Shown here: positions 8,592-20,892 of the stretch, in pieces
How the letters are laid out: the number at the start of each line of letters is the position of its first letter
How positions within the stretch are numbered: the stretch's first letter is position 1
DNA from: Stappia sp. ES.058
Lineage (GTDB): Bacteria; Pseudomonadota; Alphaproteobacteria; Rhizobiales; Stappiaceae
Reading direction: 5' to 3'
Assembly: GCF_900105595.1 (NCBI RefSeq)
Contig: NZ_LT629784.1
Span: 4,135,001 to 4,199,000 of the forward strand
DNA length: 64,000 nucleotides
Made by a program: the position numbers and the translations under genes
The notes under the pieces: generated by a model
The model's input: only the letters and a program-made list of their open reading frames with translations
Database searches by the model: none
What the model was told of the DNA's origin: nothing

Positions 8592-9794
8592 ATGGGTGAT
8601 ATACATATGCCTGATTCGGTTCACAGCGCCGAGGCACCGTTTCCCTGGGCGGCGCTGCTGGCACTCTCCATGGCGGCTTTCATCACCATCCTGACCGAAG
8701 CTCTCCCCGCCGGTCTGCTGCCCGCCATCGGGCAGGGGCTGGGCGTGTCGGAGGCCGGGGCCGGGCAGTTGGTGACGGTCTACGCCATCGGCTCGCTGGT
8801 GGCCGCGATCCCGCTGACGACCCTGACGCAGGGTCTGCGCCGAAAGCCGCTGCTGATGACCGCGATCGCCGGCTTCCTGATCGCGAATACAGTCACGGCG
8901 CTGTCAACCAGCTACGCCCTGACACTGTCGGCCCGCTTCGTGGCCGGGATCGCGGCGGGGCTGCTCTGGGCGCTGGCGGCGGGCTACGCCGCGCGCATGG
9001 CGCCCGATCATCTGAAGGGGCGTGCGATTGCTGTTGCCATGGCGGGCACGCCGCTCGCCCTGTCGCTCGGCGTGCCCGCTGGCACCTTCCTCGGGGCCAT
9101 CCTCGGCTGGCGCGCCTGTTTCGGCCTCATGAGCGTTCTAACAGTGGTCCTGATCTTCTGGGTGCTGGCCAAGGTTCCCGATTTCGCCGGTGAACCTGCC
9201 GGGCAGCGTCGGACACTACGCGGTGTTCTCGCGCTTCCGGGCATCCGCCCGGTGCTTGGGGTGGTGCTGACATTCGTATTAGCGCACAATATTCTCTATA
9301 CCTACATCGCTCCCTTCCTGGCGGGCGCGGGGATGGTCGGACGGACAGACGCCGTCTTGCTGGTTTTCGGCCTTGCCTCGCTGGTCAGCATCTGGGTCGT
9401 GGGTGTCCTGATTGACACCCGCCTTCGGGCGTTGACACTGACCAGTATCGGGCTCTTCGCGCTGGCCGCAACCATGTTCTGGATCTGGCGCGACCTGCCC
9501 CTGTCGATCTATACCGCGAGCGCGCTCTGGGGCTTGGCGTTCGGCGGATGCGCGACCCTGTTCCAGACCGCCAGCGCCAAGGCGGCCGGTCCTGCGGGGG
9601 ACCTGGCGCAATCCATGCTCGTGACCATGTGGAACACCGCGATTGCCGGCGGTGGCTTGGCAGGAGGGCTATTGCTTGAGAGGCTTGGAACCTCGAGCTT
9701 TGCGCCGAGCCTGCTCATCCTGATCGCGCTGGCATGGGTCCTGACGCTCAGCGCAACCAGGCATGGGTTTCCTGCTGGAGGTCGATTGGGCTAG
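8592..9794 (+). CDS. MFS efflux transporter, AraJ/sugar-efflux type (copy 1)
   Basis: 400 residues, twelve hydrophobic segments. The first part FITILTEALPAGLLPAIGQG resembles the DHA1 group (AraJ, NepI, PbuE: arabinose, purine or drug exporters), with LTQGLRRKPLLMTAIAGFLI as loop 2-3 motif A and LGWRACFGLMSVL further on. It sits in the inner membrane and exports by proton antiport. It is divergent from LysR copy 1. The paralogue at 55734-56978 is the same protein by eye over nearly its whole length. A second possible start is ATG 8607. Substrate unknown. Confidence 0.88.
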   Translation: MGDIHMPDSVHSAEAPFPWAALLALSMAAFITILTEALPAGLLPAIGQGLGVSEAGAGQLVTVYAIGSLVAAIPLTTLTQGLRRKPLLMTAIAGFLIANTVTALSTSYALTLSARFVAGIAAGLLWALAAGYAARMAPDHLKGRAIAVAMAGTPLALSLGVPAGTFLGAILGWRACFGLMSVLTVVLIFWVLAKVPDFAGEPAGQRRTLRGVLALPGIRPVLGVVLTFVLAHNILYTYIAPFLAGAGMVGRTDAVLLVFGLASLVSIWVVGVLIDTRLRALTLTSIGLFALAATMFWIWRDLPLSIYTASALWGLAFGGCATLFQTASAKAAGPAGDLAQSMLVTMWNTAIAGGGLAGGLLLERLGTSSFAPSLLILIALAWVLTLSATRHGFPAGGRLG

Positions 9795-10282
9795 CTATTC
9801 GCGATGCCTTTGCCCGACCGCTGCATGTACCATTCCGGATGCTTTAGGGGATGAAAGCCCGCCCTCGCGTAGACACCATGAGCGTCTTCGGTGGCCAGCA
9901 TCCAGTTTTGCACCGTTTGCAGTCGGGGGTGCGACAACGCGGTCTCGGTCATCCAAAGGCCGAGGCCGCGTCCCCGATAGGCTTCTTCGACAAATACGTC
10001 CCTCAGGTAGGCGAATAGGGCGTAGTCGGTCACGATCCGCGCAAAGCCGATCTGATCTCCAGAGGAATCGTATAGTCCCAACAGTTCCGAATTTTTCATC
10101 GCCTCACGAATGGAATCCGGCTCAACGCCCTTCGACCAATATGCGACGGTTGTCAAAAACCTGACAACGTACTCCTGGTCGATCTTTGAAGGATCTGTTG
10201 AGATGAAGAATTCGCCTCCCTGGGCGCATAAATATTGATGGCTACCACTTGTCCGCTTCATCTGCGTGTCCTGCGCTTCCAA
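9791..10282 (-). CDS. GNAT-family N-acetyltransferase
   Basis: 163 residues with the GNAT core IGFARIVTDYALFAYLRDVF followed by the acetyl-CoA loop VEEAYRGRGLGLWMTETAL and the C-terminal aromatic end GVYARAGFHPLKHPEWYMQR. It is the last gene of a minus-strand unit with a LysE exporter (2 bp upstream) and an MFS transporter. The two exporters beside an acetyltransferase suggest detoxification or export of an amino compound, but the substrate is not visible. MKRTS at 10261 is an alternative start. Confidence 0.82.
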   Translation of the reverse strand: MEAQDTQMKRTSGSHQYLCAQGGEFFISTDPSKIDQEYVVRFLTTVAYWSKGVEPDSIREAMKNSELLGLYDSSGDQIGFARIVTDYALFAYLRDVFVEEAYRGRGLGLWMTETALSHPRLQTVQNWMLATEDAHGVYARAGFHPLKHPEWYMQRSGKGIANS

Positions 10283-10284
10283 CT

Positions 10285-10899
10285 TTAGGTCTCCGAGGCT
10301 GCTATCAGCGCGAACCCGACCGACACCACCAGCATGCTGGCGAAGAGGACATTTGCTGCTCGTCCGACTGTGGGATTCCTCAGAATTCTTGAAAAGGTTG
10401 CGCCAAAGCCGAGCCAGAGCGTGTTGACGATCATGATGACCAAGGCGAGTGCCGCCAGTTTGAGGACCGCATCGACCATCGGGCTGTCCGCGACGAGGGT
10501 GTGACCTGCATAGACTGCTCCGATCGCTGCGAAGGCCTTCGGATTCGCAATGGCCAGGCTGAAGCCCGGTACGAAGGCCGGCGCCTGCTCCAAACGCAAA
10601 GGCATCGGGCCGACAGGGGCCATGGCGATTTTCCAGGCGAGGTAGAGGATATAGATCCCGGCGACAATCGTCAGCGCCGTAAGAAGAAGTGGCTGGGCGA
10701 GGACAAGGGCGGTCGCGCCTGTCGCGATCAACAGCAGAACGACGGTCGTGCCGGCGATGATACCGAGAAGGTAGCTGAGGCTCGAGCGAAACCCGAAGGC
10801 CGTGCCGAGACCGGCAAGGCTCATTGTGGCCGGCCCCGGACTTCCCATGAGCGGGAAGGCTGCAAGCCAGAGGAAAAGAAGTTCATTCGCCATGGGCAA
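10285..10899 (-). CDS. LysE/RhtB family exporter
   Basis: 204 residues with the family N-terminus AAFPLMGSPGPATMSLAGLG, six hydrophobic segments and the ANPKAFAAIGAVYAG block. It overlaps the upstream MFS gene by 17 bp and is followed by a GNAT gene after 2 bp, so the three form an operon. Inner membrane; exports amino acids or derivatives. It belongs to a different LysE subgroup than the copies at 2002 and 12541. Confidence 0.85.
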   Translation of the reverse strand: MPMANELLFLWLAAFPLMGSPGPATMSLAGLGTAFGFRSSLSYLLGIIAGTTVVLLLIATGATALVLAQPLLLTALTIVAGIYILYLAWKIAMAPVGPMPLRLEQAPAFVPGFSLAIANPKAFAAIGAVYAGHTLVADSPMVDAVLKLAALALVIMIVNTLWLGFGATFSRILRNPTVGRAANVLFASMLVVSVGFALIAASET

Positions 10900-12139
10900 G
10901 GCCTATGCAGGGAGCCGGCCGCTCCCGAACGAGAAGATGGGCGAGCGCAGAAACCAGACCCAGCGCGATCGCAAGATACCAAACCTGATCATAGCTGGCG
11001 TACCGATCGAAGACGAACCCGCCGAGCCATACACCGGCGAACCCGCCGAGCTGGTGGCTCAGGAAAACGAAGCCGAACAGGGTCCCCATCGCACGCGGAC
11101 CGAACATCGTCAGGATCAGCGCACTGGTCAGCGGCACCGTCGAAAGCCAGAGCCCGCCCATCGCGAGGGCGAAGATCAAAACGGACGTCGGCGTTACCGG
11201 CAGCGTGATGAAGATGAGGATAGCGAGCGCCCGGAGCGCGTAGATCGCGGCGAGAACATAGGGTTTCGGAAATCTGGTCCCCAGATGCGACGCGAACAGC
11301 GTGCCGAAGATGTTGGCAAAGCCGGCGAGTGCAAGGGCCTGAAGTCCCAGCGCGCGCAGCTCCGCCGCGGACGCCGTCGAGACACAGAAGTTTTGCACGT
11401 AGTTCGGAAGATGCGCCGTGATGAAGGCGAGGTGGAAGCCGCAGACGAAAAATCCGGCGCTGAGCAGCGTATAGCTCGAGTGCCCGAACGCCTGTCTGAC
11501 CGCACGGGCAAGCGAGACGCTGTCCGCAGTGCGCACCGCCGGACGCGTTTGCGCCCGGAGAAACGGAATGCACACCGCCATGGGGGCGAGTGCAAAGGTA
11601 ACGACGATCAACGTCGTCCGCCAGTCGAGCCATTCGATCAGCCAGGAGACCAGAAGCGGCAGAACGACCTGACCGGTGGATCCCATGGCCGAGGTGATGC
11701 CAAGATAGTAACTGCGCTTGTCTTCCGGTGCGGCCCGCCCGACCACCGCAAGGACGACGCCGAACGCCGTGCCCGAAATCCCCATGCCGACGAGAACGCC
11801 GGCCCCGATGTGCTGCGAGAACGCCGTCGATCCGGCAATACAGACCGCCATCCCGGCGACATAACAGAAGAAACCGAGCCACAACGCGCGCCGGTCGCCA
11901 TATTTGTCGGCGATGATACCGAAGCCCGGCTGCGCAAGACCCCAGACCAGGTTCTGAATCGCGATGGAAAGCGAAAACACCTCGATTCTGCCGTCGAACA
12001 GGTCGTTCGACAAGGGCTCGACGACCCCGCCAAAGACAGAGCGCACACCGAACGCCAGCGCCAGCACGATGCTCCCGGCGACAACGATCGTCAGCGTGTC
12101 TCGGTTTTCCCTGCCGCCCGTCGTCGCATGAGCTGTCAT
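10883..12139 (-). CDS. MFS transporter (monocarboxylate/oxalate-formate antiporter type)
   Basis: 418 residues, twelve predicted membrane helices. The first loop carries the MFS motif FGIIADKYGDRRALWLG, and the half-way loop and LGGFAGVWLGGFVFDRYASY fit the group of monocarboxylate and oxalate/formate type carriers. It is the first gene of the MFS-LysE-GNAT unit, overlapping LysE by 17 bp. Substrate not predictable. Confidence 0.85.
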   Translation of the reverse strand: MTAHATTGGRENRDTLTIVVAGSIVLALAFGVRSVFGGVVEPLSNDLFDGRIEVFSLSIAIQNLVWGLAQPGFGIIADKYGDRRALWLGFFCYVAGMAVCIAGSTAFSQHIGAGVLVGMGISGTAFGVVLAVVGRAAPEDKRSYYLGITSAMGSTGQVVLPLLVSWLIEWLDWRTTLIVVTFALAPMAVCIPFLRAQTRPAVRTADSVSLARAVRQAFGHSSYTLLSAGFFVCGFHLAFITAHLPNYVQNFCVSTASAAELRALGLQALALAGFANIFGTLFASHLGTRFPKPYVLAAIYALRALAILIFITLPVTPTSVLIFALAMGGLWLSTVPLTSALILTMFGPRAMGTLFGFVFLSHQLGGFAGVWLGGFVFDRYASYDQVWYLAIALGLVSALAHLLVRERPAPCIGLAHGE

Positions 12140-12250
12140 GTCGCGTCTGTCTACTCATATATCGTCGTTGCTCCCGGGGCGGTGCGTTTGCAGGCCGAAT
12201 ATCCGCACATCGGGATTGACGTCGACGCTAGCAGCGCCTTACACTTTTGA

Positions 12251-12540
12251 ATAACGAATATTTCTTATGTCTGAATTTTGTAATCATGAAGTGATAGTGG
12301 CCTTCGGAATTGACCGCCTTCACGTCTTGGAGACAGATCGCGCCCTGCATCAGAAAAAGGGACCGGCGTGCGGGCTGTGCTTGGGATGTCTGTCAAGCTT
12401 GCCGAAGAAGCCGATCGGATCGCGGCCGGGATGCTGAACTGTTAGGTGCTCTCGCCTAGTGAGACAGGCCAGCGACAATCGTCTCGAAACGCGACTGGTT
12501 CGCGCGATACTTTCGTCCATTAGATGGCTGGTCGAAAGCG
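12251..12540. other. Non-coding gap, nothing recognised
   Basis: AT-rich around 12250-12300 (TTTTGAATAACGAATATTTC), which may hold promoters for the MFS unit. The rest has no open frame of interest, no clear repeat and no RNA gene that I can see. Confidence 0.5.
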
Positions 12541-13182
12541 TTACAGCCGCGACGTTGCTAGTTTGTAGCTGGCGACGCAGAAAAATACCCCCAAGCCCGT
12601 CTCAATCCAGCAACGTGCGGCGAAAAATGTCCGTATGACGGGCTGTGTCGAAAATGCGAGCGCGTAGGTGAGGTGTCCGGCCAATGAGATCACGGTCGTG
12701 CCGGCAACGATTATGCCGCCAACCCACCAAGGGGCGTCGGTGGCGAGGCCGAGCGACACAGTAGCTGTCCACGTCAGCGCCGCCTTGGGGTTGGTCATCT
12801 GGATGAGAAGGCCGCGCCGGAAATAGGCGAGTCCATTGCCGGGGAGGGCAAGAGCTTTGACGTTAATCTGGCGCGCGGAGGCGGCGGACCGGAACGATTT
12901 GAAGGCGAGCCATAGTAGATAGATCGCCCCGACGAACTTGATCACCGCCATGAACGACGCGTAGGTAACAAGAACAGTCGTAAGCCCTGCCCAAGCGAGC
13001 AATCCCCAAAGAAGGGATCCGGACGCAATACCGAGGGCAAGGGAACGTCCTTCGTTCCGACCGACGCTCATCGACGTGCCGATGATTGAGAGAATGTTCG
13101 GGCCGGGGCTGAACATCCCCATGATGAACACGCCGTAGGCCAGCAAAATTCCTGACCAGGATATGGCAAGGACGTCGATCAA
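12541..13182 (-). CDS. LysE/RhtB family exporter (TTG start)
   Basis: 213 residues from the TTG at 13182, chosen because GAGAGGGG lies 5-12 bases upstream; the open frame extends further 5' but that part has no family similarity. It has the signature GVFIMGMFSPGPNILSIIGTS, the TNPKAALTWTATVSLGLATD block and six hydrophobic segments, so it is a normal-length LysE family exporter. It stands alone, oriented like the dehydrogenase gene upstream at 13367-14287, with a 184-bp gap. Confidence 0.82.
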   Translation of the reverse strand: MIDVLAISWSGILLAYGVFIMGMFSPGPNILSIIGTSMSVGRNEGRSLALGIASGSLLWGLLAWAGLTTVLVTYASFMAVIKFVGAIYLLWLAFKSFRSAASARQINVKALALPGNGLAYFRRGLLIQMTNPKAALTWTATVSLGLATDAPWWVGGIIVAGTTVISLAGHLTYALAFSTQPVIRTFFAARCWIETGLGVFFCVASYKLATSRL

Positions 13183-13366
13183 AGTGCCCCTCTCTAAATG
13201 CCGTCGAGATTTTACGTTCTCTGGATTGTCGACGGACGAGAATGATTTGCCGTGGGGGGGCGAAGCAACCGTTTGCACGTTAAGCGTTGCGGGATCGGGG
13301 CTGGCTACGCCCACCGTGAATATCGACAGAATGACGAGCAGGTTCAGAAGATACTCCCAAAGCGCA

Positions 13367-14287
13367 TCAGTGGTTATGTGGCGGAATTCCGGTGCTGGCC
13401 AATGCGCGTTCGGTGCGTGCCTCGATCGCGCGGACGACCGATATCATGTCGTCTTCTGCGAGCCCAAGACCTTCGGTCTCGCTGTAGAGGGCGTGGCAGG
13501 CATCCATCAGGGGGGACGCGATACCGGCATCACGGGCAGCCTCTACAACGAGACGGTTGTTCTTCAGCACATCCGAAATCCCCGCCTGACGGGTGAAATC
13601 GTGCTGCGCGAGTTTTCCGATCTTGACCCGGGAGACGTCGCTCGCCATCGGTCCCGCGTTCAAAATGTCTGTGAAACGGCTCATTTCGAGGTCATGGCGC
13701 CTAGCGAAATGGGCAGCCTCGGCCAAGCCCGTGACCATCGTGATCAGGAAGGTGTTGATCGCGAGTTTCATGTGGAGGGCGGCGGGAACCGCACCGCAGT
13801 CGAAGATTTCCTTGCAGATCGGGGCGAGGATTGGCCGCAGGCGCGCGATATCCTCCGGCTCGCCGGCGAGCATGCCGACCAGTTGCCCGGCTTCGGCCGG
13901 CTTGCGCGAGCCCGAGACCGGCGCTTCGACGTAGCGCCCTCCGGCGGAGCGGATGTCATCGGCCGGATGCTTCGAATAGTCGGCCGATACGGTGCCCATG
14001 GAGACGATGGTATGGCCGGCGACGCGGGAGGTGAATTCCGGACCGAGGCGATCGAGTACGGTATCCATCGCCGTGTCGTTCTCCAGCATAAGGATAACCG
14101 TTTCGCATCGCGTGAACAGCTCCGCAGCGTCAGAGGCAATCGTCGCACCTGCCTGTTCCAGCGGGGCGCATCGATTTCTTGTGCGGTTCCAAACGACGAG
14201 CGGCGTTCCGGCCCGCGCGAGGTTCAGAGCCCTGGGCGCGCCCATCGTGCCAAGACCGATGAAACCGATTGGTGAATCCGGACGCAT
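13367..14287 (-). CDS. 3-hydroxyisobutyrate dehydrogenase-family NAD(P) oxidoreductase
   Basis: 306 residues from Met at 14287 (MRPDSPIGFIGLGTMG). The dinucleotide motif GLGTMG is at residues 11-16, the substrate motif APVSGSRKPAEAG at 122-134, and the catalytic Lys174 lies in HMKLAINTFLI. These features define the beta-hydroxyacid dehydrogenase family (3-hydroxyisobutyrate, tartronate semialdehyde or glyoxylate/succinic semialdehyde reductases). The longer frame to 14356 is less likely because it adds 23 unrelated residues. It is divergent from the thi operon and not obviously part of an operon. Exact substrate open. Confidence 0.85.
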   Translation of the reverse strand: MRPDSPIGFIGLGTMGAPRALNLARAGTPLVVWNRTRNRCAPLEQAGATIASDAAELFTRCETVILMLENDTAMDTVLDRLGPEFTSRVAGHTIVSMGTVSADYSKHPADDIRSAGGRYVEAPVSGSRKPAEAGQLVGMLAGEPEDIARLRPILAPICKEIFDCGAVPAALHMKLAINTFLITMVTGLAEAAHFARRHDLEMSRFTDILNAGPMASDVSRVKIGKLAQHDFTRQAGISDVLKNNRLVVEAARDAGIASPLMDACHALYSETEGLGLAEDDMISVVRAIEARTERALASTGIPPHNH

Positions 14288-14406
14288 GTTCGAAATTCCG
14301 ATTGTCGCTATCGCAAGTCTACACGCCGTCTCTTCTTTGGGAAAATGAATGTTCATTGATTGTCAGTTCAAGAAAACGGGTGTGTGACTTACCCTCTTTC
14401 CGGCGG

Positions 14407-14435
14407 TTGACAAAGGACGGATCGGGTCGCAGTCT
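14407..14435 (+). promoter_or_regulatory. Candidate promoter of the thi operon
   Basis: TTGACA at 14407-14412 with a weak -10 (CAGTCT) at 14430-14435 after a 17-bp spacer. It would start the transcript just before the TPP aptamer. The -35 is perfect; the -10 is poor, so this is a candidate only. Confidence 0.4.
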
Positions 14436-14445
14436 TTGCGCATTC

Positions 14446-14560
14446 ACCCGGGGGGTCCCGTCAAGGGGCTGAGATTCTGATAGCGCCATGTGGCGCAGCG
14501 CAGTGACCCGATGAACCTGATCCAGTTCATACTGGCGTAGGGATGGTGTTCGGGCTGCGC
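14446..14560 (+). promoter_or_regulatory. TPP (thiamine pyrophosphate) riboswitch
   Basis: Contains the conserved THI-box elements in order: GGGGTCCC then GGGGCTGAGA (14465-14474), a variable P3 arm with TAGCGCC and GGCGCA pairing, TGACCCGATGAACCTGATC (14505-14523) and CAGTTCATACTGGCGTAGGG. These are the hallmark bases that bind thiamine pyrophosphate. It lies about 100 bases upstream of the thiC start, so TPP binding would turn the operon off, by termination or by hiding the ribosome binding site GGAGG at 14646. Confidence 0.95.
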
Positions 14561-14620
14561 GGCTTTGGCCGAGACTTTTACGGCGTGCTTCACGCGGCCA
14601 ATCTCCATTCAATACGGTGA

Positions 14621-17264
<2,644 letters not shown>

Positions 17265-17268
<4 letters not shown>

Positions 17269-17927
17269 AGTCCTTCGACCTGTCGCTCTATCTCGTGCTC
17301 GATCCCGGCCTTTGCGCCGGGATCGGCATGGTCGAGACGGCCCGCGCCGCTGTGGCCGGCGGCGCGACCATGGTGCAGCTTCGCGACAAGGCGGGCGGTA
17401 CGGCGCGAATGATCGAGACCGGGCGGGCGCTGAAGGCCGCGCTTAACGGGTCCGGCGCAAGGCTGATCGTCAATGACGATTTGGCGGCCGCTGTCGCCAT
17501 CGGTGCGGATGGACTCCATATCGGGCAGGGCGACATGAGTGTCGCCGAGGCGCGAGGGCTGATCGGGCCAGCAGCGATCCTTGGCCTCAGCGTCGAAACC
17601 CCGGAACTGGCTGCAGTGGTCGATCCCGCGCTGGTGGACTATATCGGCGCCGGACCAGTCCTTGCGACTTCGACCAAACGCGATCACAAGCCACCGGTCG
17701 GGTTCGACGGTCTGGCTGCGCAGATTGCGGCAAGTCCCGTCCCGGCCGTCGCCATTGGCGGGCTCAAGGCCCGGCATGTTGCGCAGACGATAGCGGCTGG
17801 CGCTTACGGCATCGCCGTGGTCTCGGCCATTTGCGGTCAGCGGGACCCGGAGGCTGCAGCACAAGCACTCGCAAGTGAAATCAGTGCCCGTCGGAGCAAA
17901 CCCCTTACCAGATGTGTTGAGGCGTAG
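17265..17927 (+). CDS. thiE: Thiamine phosphate synthase ThiE
   Basis: 220 residues, TIM barrel; joins HMP-PP and thiazole phosphate to thiamine phosphate. Conserved blocks: MVQLRDKAGG (phosphate/substrate), LIVNDDLAAAVAIGADGLHI, GQGDMSVAEAR, GPVLATSTKRDH and VAIGGLKARHV. Start overlaps the thiM stop by 4 bp. It is the last gene of the riboswitch-controlled operon. Confidence 0.94.
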
Positions 17928-18024
17928 ATGGCTTCTGAAGAGCTGAATGCCCTCGCAGAAATCTGCAAGGCGCGCCTTGTCTGTAATACCGGCTGTGCGG
18001 AGAAAGCTGCCGTAGGAATAGCAC

Positions 18025-18957
18025 TCAAAGAGCGCCCGCCAGGGCGGCAATAGCCAGAAGCGCTCCGGTCAGAATGTTAGCAAGGAACAGACGGAAATTG
18101 GCCTCTGGCAGGTCGAGGGCGAATCGCCAAGCTTGCCAGCCAAGATGCACCGCAATCAACAGCATACCGATAGCGTAAAAGCCCGACATGCCCAGCATCC
18201 AGCCGCCAATAGACCAAGCCAGCACTGTCAGCGCGTAAAACAGGCTGATCAGCGCCTTGCCATACGCGCCGAATAGGATCGCCGTTGACTTGAGGCCAAG
18301 GCGCTTGTCATCTTTCACATCGACATAGCCATAAGTGGTGTCATAGCCGATCTGCCAGGCGATGGCCCCAGCCCACATAAGTACCGCACCCAGTGGCACG
18401 AATCCGACGATCTGCGCCCAAGCAACCAGCATTCCCCAATTGAAGGCGGCCCCCAGGACTGCCTGCGGCCAGTGGGTGAAGCGTTTGCAGAACGGGTAGA
18501 GTACGACCAGCGGCAGGACACCGACTGCCAGAAAGCGGGCAAAAGGCGTGAGGAAGATCAGCAGCGATGCGGCAAGTGCAAGATGCGCGGCCAGCAAGAT
18601 CATGGCACGGATCACACTGATTTCGCCATTCGCCAGCGGGCGGAACCTCGTGCGCTCGACATGGCCATCGAAGTTACGGTCGGCTATGTCATTGACGATG
18701 CAACCGGCGCTGCGCATCAGAAACGCGCCAAGTGTGAACACCAGCAGATCGCGCAGACTAGGCAAGCCATGAGCCGCCTGAAACAAGGCTGCCCAACAGG
18801 GGAAAAGAGTAAGCCAGATACCGACCGGACGGTCCAATCGCGCGAGGCGGGTGTAAGGACGTAGCGTCTGCGGCAACAAGCGGTCCACCCAATCGCCTCT
18901 ATGGATGTCGCTGAGGTCAAGATTCGCACTAGGCATCGGTAAAACAATCCAGTTCAA
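18025..18957 (-). CDS. ubiA: 4-hydroxybenzoate octaprenyltransferase UbiA
   Basis: 310 residues, eight to nine membrane helices, prenylates 4-hydroxybenzoate in ubiquinone synthesis. The first aspartate motif is CIVNDIADRNFDGHVERT (residues 87-104) and the second is YGYVDVKDDKRLGLKST; both Mg-diphosphate binding. Met8 (MPSANLDLSD) is an alternative start. It is convergent with thiE and close to an IS5 element. Third codon positions are visibly less GC-rich than in the thi genes, so it may have a different history, although UbiA itself is a core enzyme. Confidence 0.92.
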   Translation of the reverse strand: MNWIVLPMPSANLDLSDIHRGDWVDRLLPQTLRPYTRLARLDRPVGIWLTLFPCWAALFQAAHGLPSLRDLLVFTLGAFLMRSAGCIVNDIADRNFDGHVERTRFRPLANGEISVIRAMILLAAHLALAASLLIFLTPFARFLAVGVLPLVVLYPFCKRFTHWPQAVLGAAFNWGMLVAWAQIVGFVPLGAVLMWAGAIAWQIGYDTTYGYVDVKDDKRLGLKSTAILFGAYGKALISLFYALTVLAWSIGGWMLGMSGFYAIGMLLIAVHLGWQAWRFALDLPEANFRLFLANILTGALLAIAALAGAL

Positions 18958-19148
18958 GCGCGGCTAGCTTCTGAAAGCACCGCAAGTCGCATTCAGTATA
19001 GAACCCTTGAGAATGTCCGGTAGGGCTCAAAGCTCACATTTTTGCGTGAACACGATGGTCAAGGCAGGATCTCAGGACAATTGCACCCGCGCCCCGGCGC
19101 GATCATCAACACATCTGGCACGGGCTTTGCTGTCGAAGGCGCGGCCTA

Positions 19149-19962
19149 GGGCCTGTGGGGATTCATCGAGAATTGATCACAGCCGCGGCGAGATAGATCA
19201 TCGCCTCAAAGCTCTGGTCTGTTTTGCACGCCCTCATGGCGATTCTCTTGAATTCTTTGAGTTTGCAGAAGAAATTCTCGATCAAGTGTCTCCATTTGTA
19301 AATCTCAGTGTCGATTTGGAGGGGTGCTGACCGGCGCGGATGTTGCGAGATAACGATTTTCGCACCGCGCTCGTTGAGATCGGCAACAATCTTGTTGCTG
19401 TCGAAAGCCTTGTCGGCGAGTAGCGCACCGAATTCGATGCCATTGATGAGCGGCGCGACGCCGACCGTATCGAAGCGATGGCCCGGCAGCAATTCGAACC
19501 GGACCAGATTGCCTAAAGCATCGGTCAGTGCCAGGATTTTGGTTGTCATCCCGCCTTTTGAGCGGCCGATGGCCTGGCTCTGAGTCCCCCTTTTGCACCC
19601 TGACCGTGACGGTAGACCTTGACGATGGTGGCATCCACCATGGCGTATTCCATATCCGGTTCGTCAGAGAGGGCATCGAATATGCGTTTGAAAACGTCGG
19701 CTTCACGCCAGTCGCGAAACCGTCGGAAGGCCGTGCTCCAGTTGCCAAACGCAGCGGGCAGGTCACGCCAGGGGCTGCCCGTGCGCACAATCCAAAGCAC
19801 GGCTTCAATGAACAGCCGGTTGTTTCTTCCGCTGCGACCGGGGTCCATAGGTTTGCCCAGACAATGCGGTTCTATCTTCGCCCATTGGGCGTCTGTCAGT
19901 ACAAAACGATCCATCCAAAGTGTGAATCATATTCGCGCTGATTTGTGAATCCCCACAGGCCC
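19149..19962 (-). mobile_element. Complete IS5-family (IS427-like) insertion sequence
   Basis: 814 bp with 17-bp inverted repeats GGGCCTGTGGGGATTCA at 19149-19165 and its reverse complement at 19946-19962. TA lies just outside each end (19147-19148 and 19963-19964), consistent with the TA/CTAG target of this subgroup. It carries a two-frame transposase on the minus strand and looks intact. Confidence 0.92.
19163..19914 (-). CDS. IS5-family transposase made by -1 frameshifting
   Basis: Frame 1 (19914 to 19546) encodes the N-terminal part FVLTDAQWAKIEPHCLG, then SPWRDLPAAFGNWSTAFRRF and DATIVKVYRHGQGAKGG. Frame 2 (to 19163) encodes MTTKILALTDALGNLVRFEL, ADKAFDSNKIV and RHLIENFFCKLKEFKRIA, which carry the second D and the E of the DDE catalytic triad. 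A slippery A-AAA-GGG at about 19590 joins them by a -1 shift, giving a protein of about 250 residues. This organisation is normal for the IS427 group, so the gene is probably functional. Confidence 0.88.
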
Positions 19963-20886
19963 TAGAAGGGGTGCACGACATTTTCGTGCCGGCCGCTCGC
20001 CCCGATCGCCCTGGTCGCCAGCCGATTGGGCTTTCGGCGCCGGCGGACCGCATCGGGGGCGGGGCCATCTTCGTCCCGAAGGCCCGCATTGCGGCGATTG
20101 TCCTGTCGGATATGCAGGACAGTTTCGCCGCGCTCTCGGCGCCCGATCCGGAGACCGCGGCCATCGCGCGCCATATCACCGACTTCCTTGCCAGGGAGGT
20201 GAGGCGGGGGGCTCTTTCGCCCTCGCTCCGGCCGTTGCGGGCCGGGATAGGGACCATTGCCAATGCCGTGTTGAACGGGTTTGCGGACGCCCCTTTCGAG
20301 GGAATGACGATGTACTCGGAGGTGCTTCAGGACTCGGCTTTCGACCTGATGGATGCGGGCAAGCTGGATATCGCCTCGGCCTCGTCCATCACGCTGAGCG
20401 CGCGGCGGCACCGCGATGTCATGGCGCGCTTCGATCATTACCGCGACCGGCTGGTTCTGCGGCCGCAAGAAATATCGAACCATCCCGAGATCGTGCGTCG
20501 CCTTGGTGTCATCGCCATCAACACGGCCCTGGAGGTGGACATCTACGGCAATGTCAACTCGACCCATGTCATGGGAAGCCACATGATGAACGGTATTGGT
20601 GGATCGGGGGATTTCGCGCGAAATGCCGGACTGTCGATTTTCGTGACGAAATCCCTGGCAAAGAACGGTGCGGTTACATCCGTTGTGCCGATGGTCAGCC
20701 ATGTGGACCACACCGAGCACGACGTCGACGTTCTGGTCACGGAGCAGGGCCTTGCCGACCTGCGCGGCCTGGCTCCGCGCGAGCGTGCCGTCGATATCAT
20801 GAACAATTGCGCCCATCCGGACTGGCGTGACGATCTGGATGACTACTATCGCCGCGCCTGCCATCGTGGCGGACAGACGGGTCCAA
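19963..20886 (+). pseudogene. Acetyl-CoA hydrolase/CoA-transferase, truncated at both ends
   Basis: C-terminal half of a class I CoA-transferase. Clear blocks: GIGTIANAVLNGFADAPFEG, MTMYSEVLQDSAFDLMDAGK with the catalytic Glu, DIYGNVNSTHVMGSHMMNGI and TEQGLADLRGLAPRERA. It starts abruptly at the right end of the IS5 element (LEGVHDIFV in frame from CTAG), and the left flank of the IS does not hold its N-terminal half. The natural ending after RRACHRGGQT is replaced by unrelated codons running into the terminator hairpin of the neighbouring TRAP operon. Not functional. Confidence 0.85.
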
Positions 20887-20892
20887 AACGAT

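Noticed and set aside
10802..12250. 482-codon plus-strand open frame antisense to the MFS gene
   Set aside because: Arg/Asp/Gly-rich, low-complexity composition typical of antisense frames in GC-rich DNA; the MFS frame has clear membrane helices.
17928..18024. Short ORF after thiE
   Set aside because: About 40 codons with no start signal, falls between two convergent genes and has no match to a known small protein.
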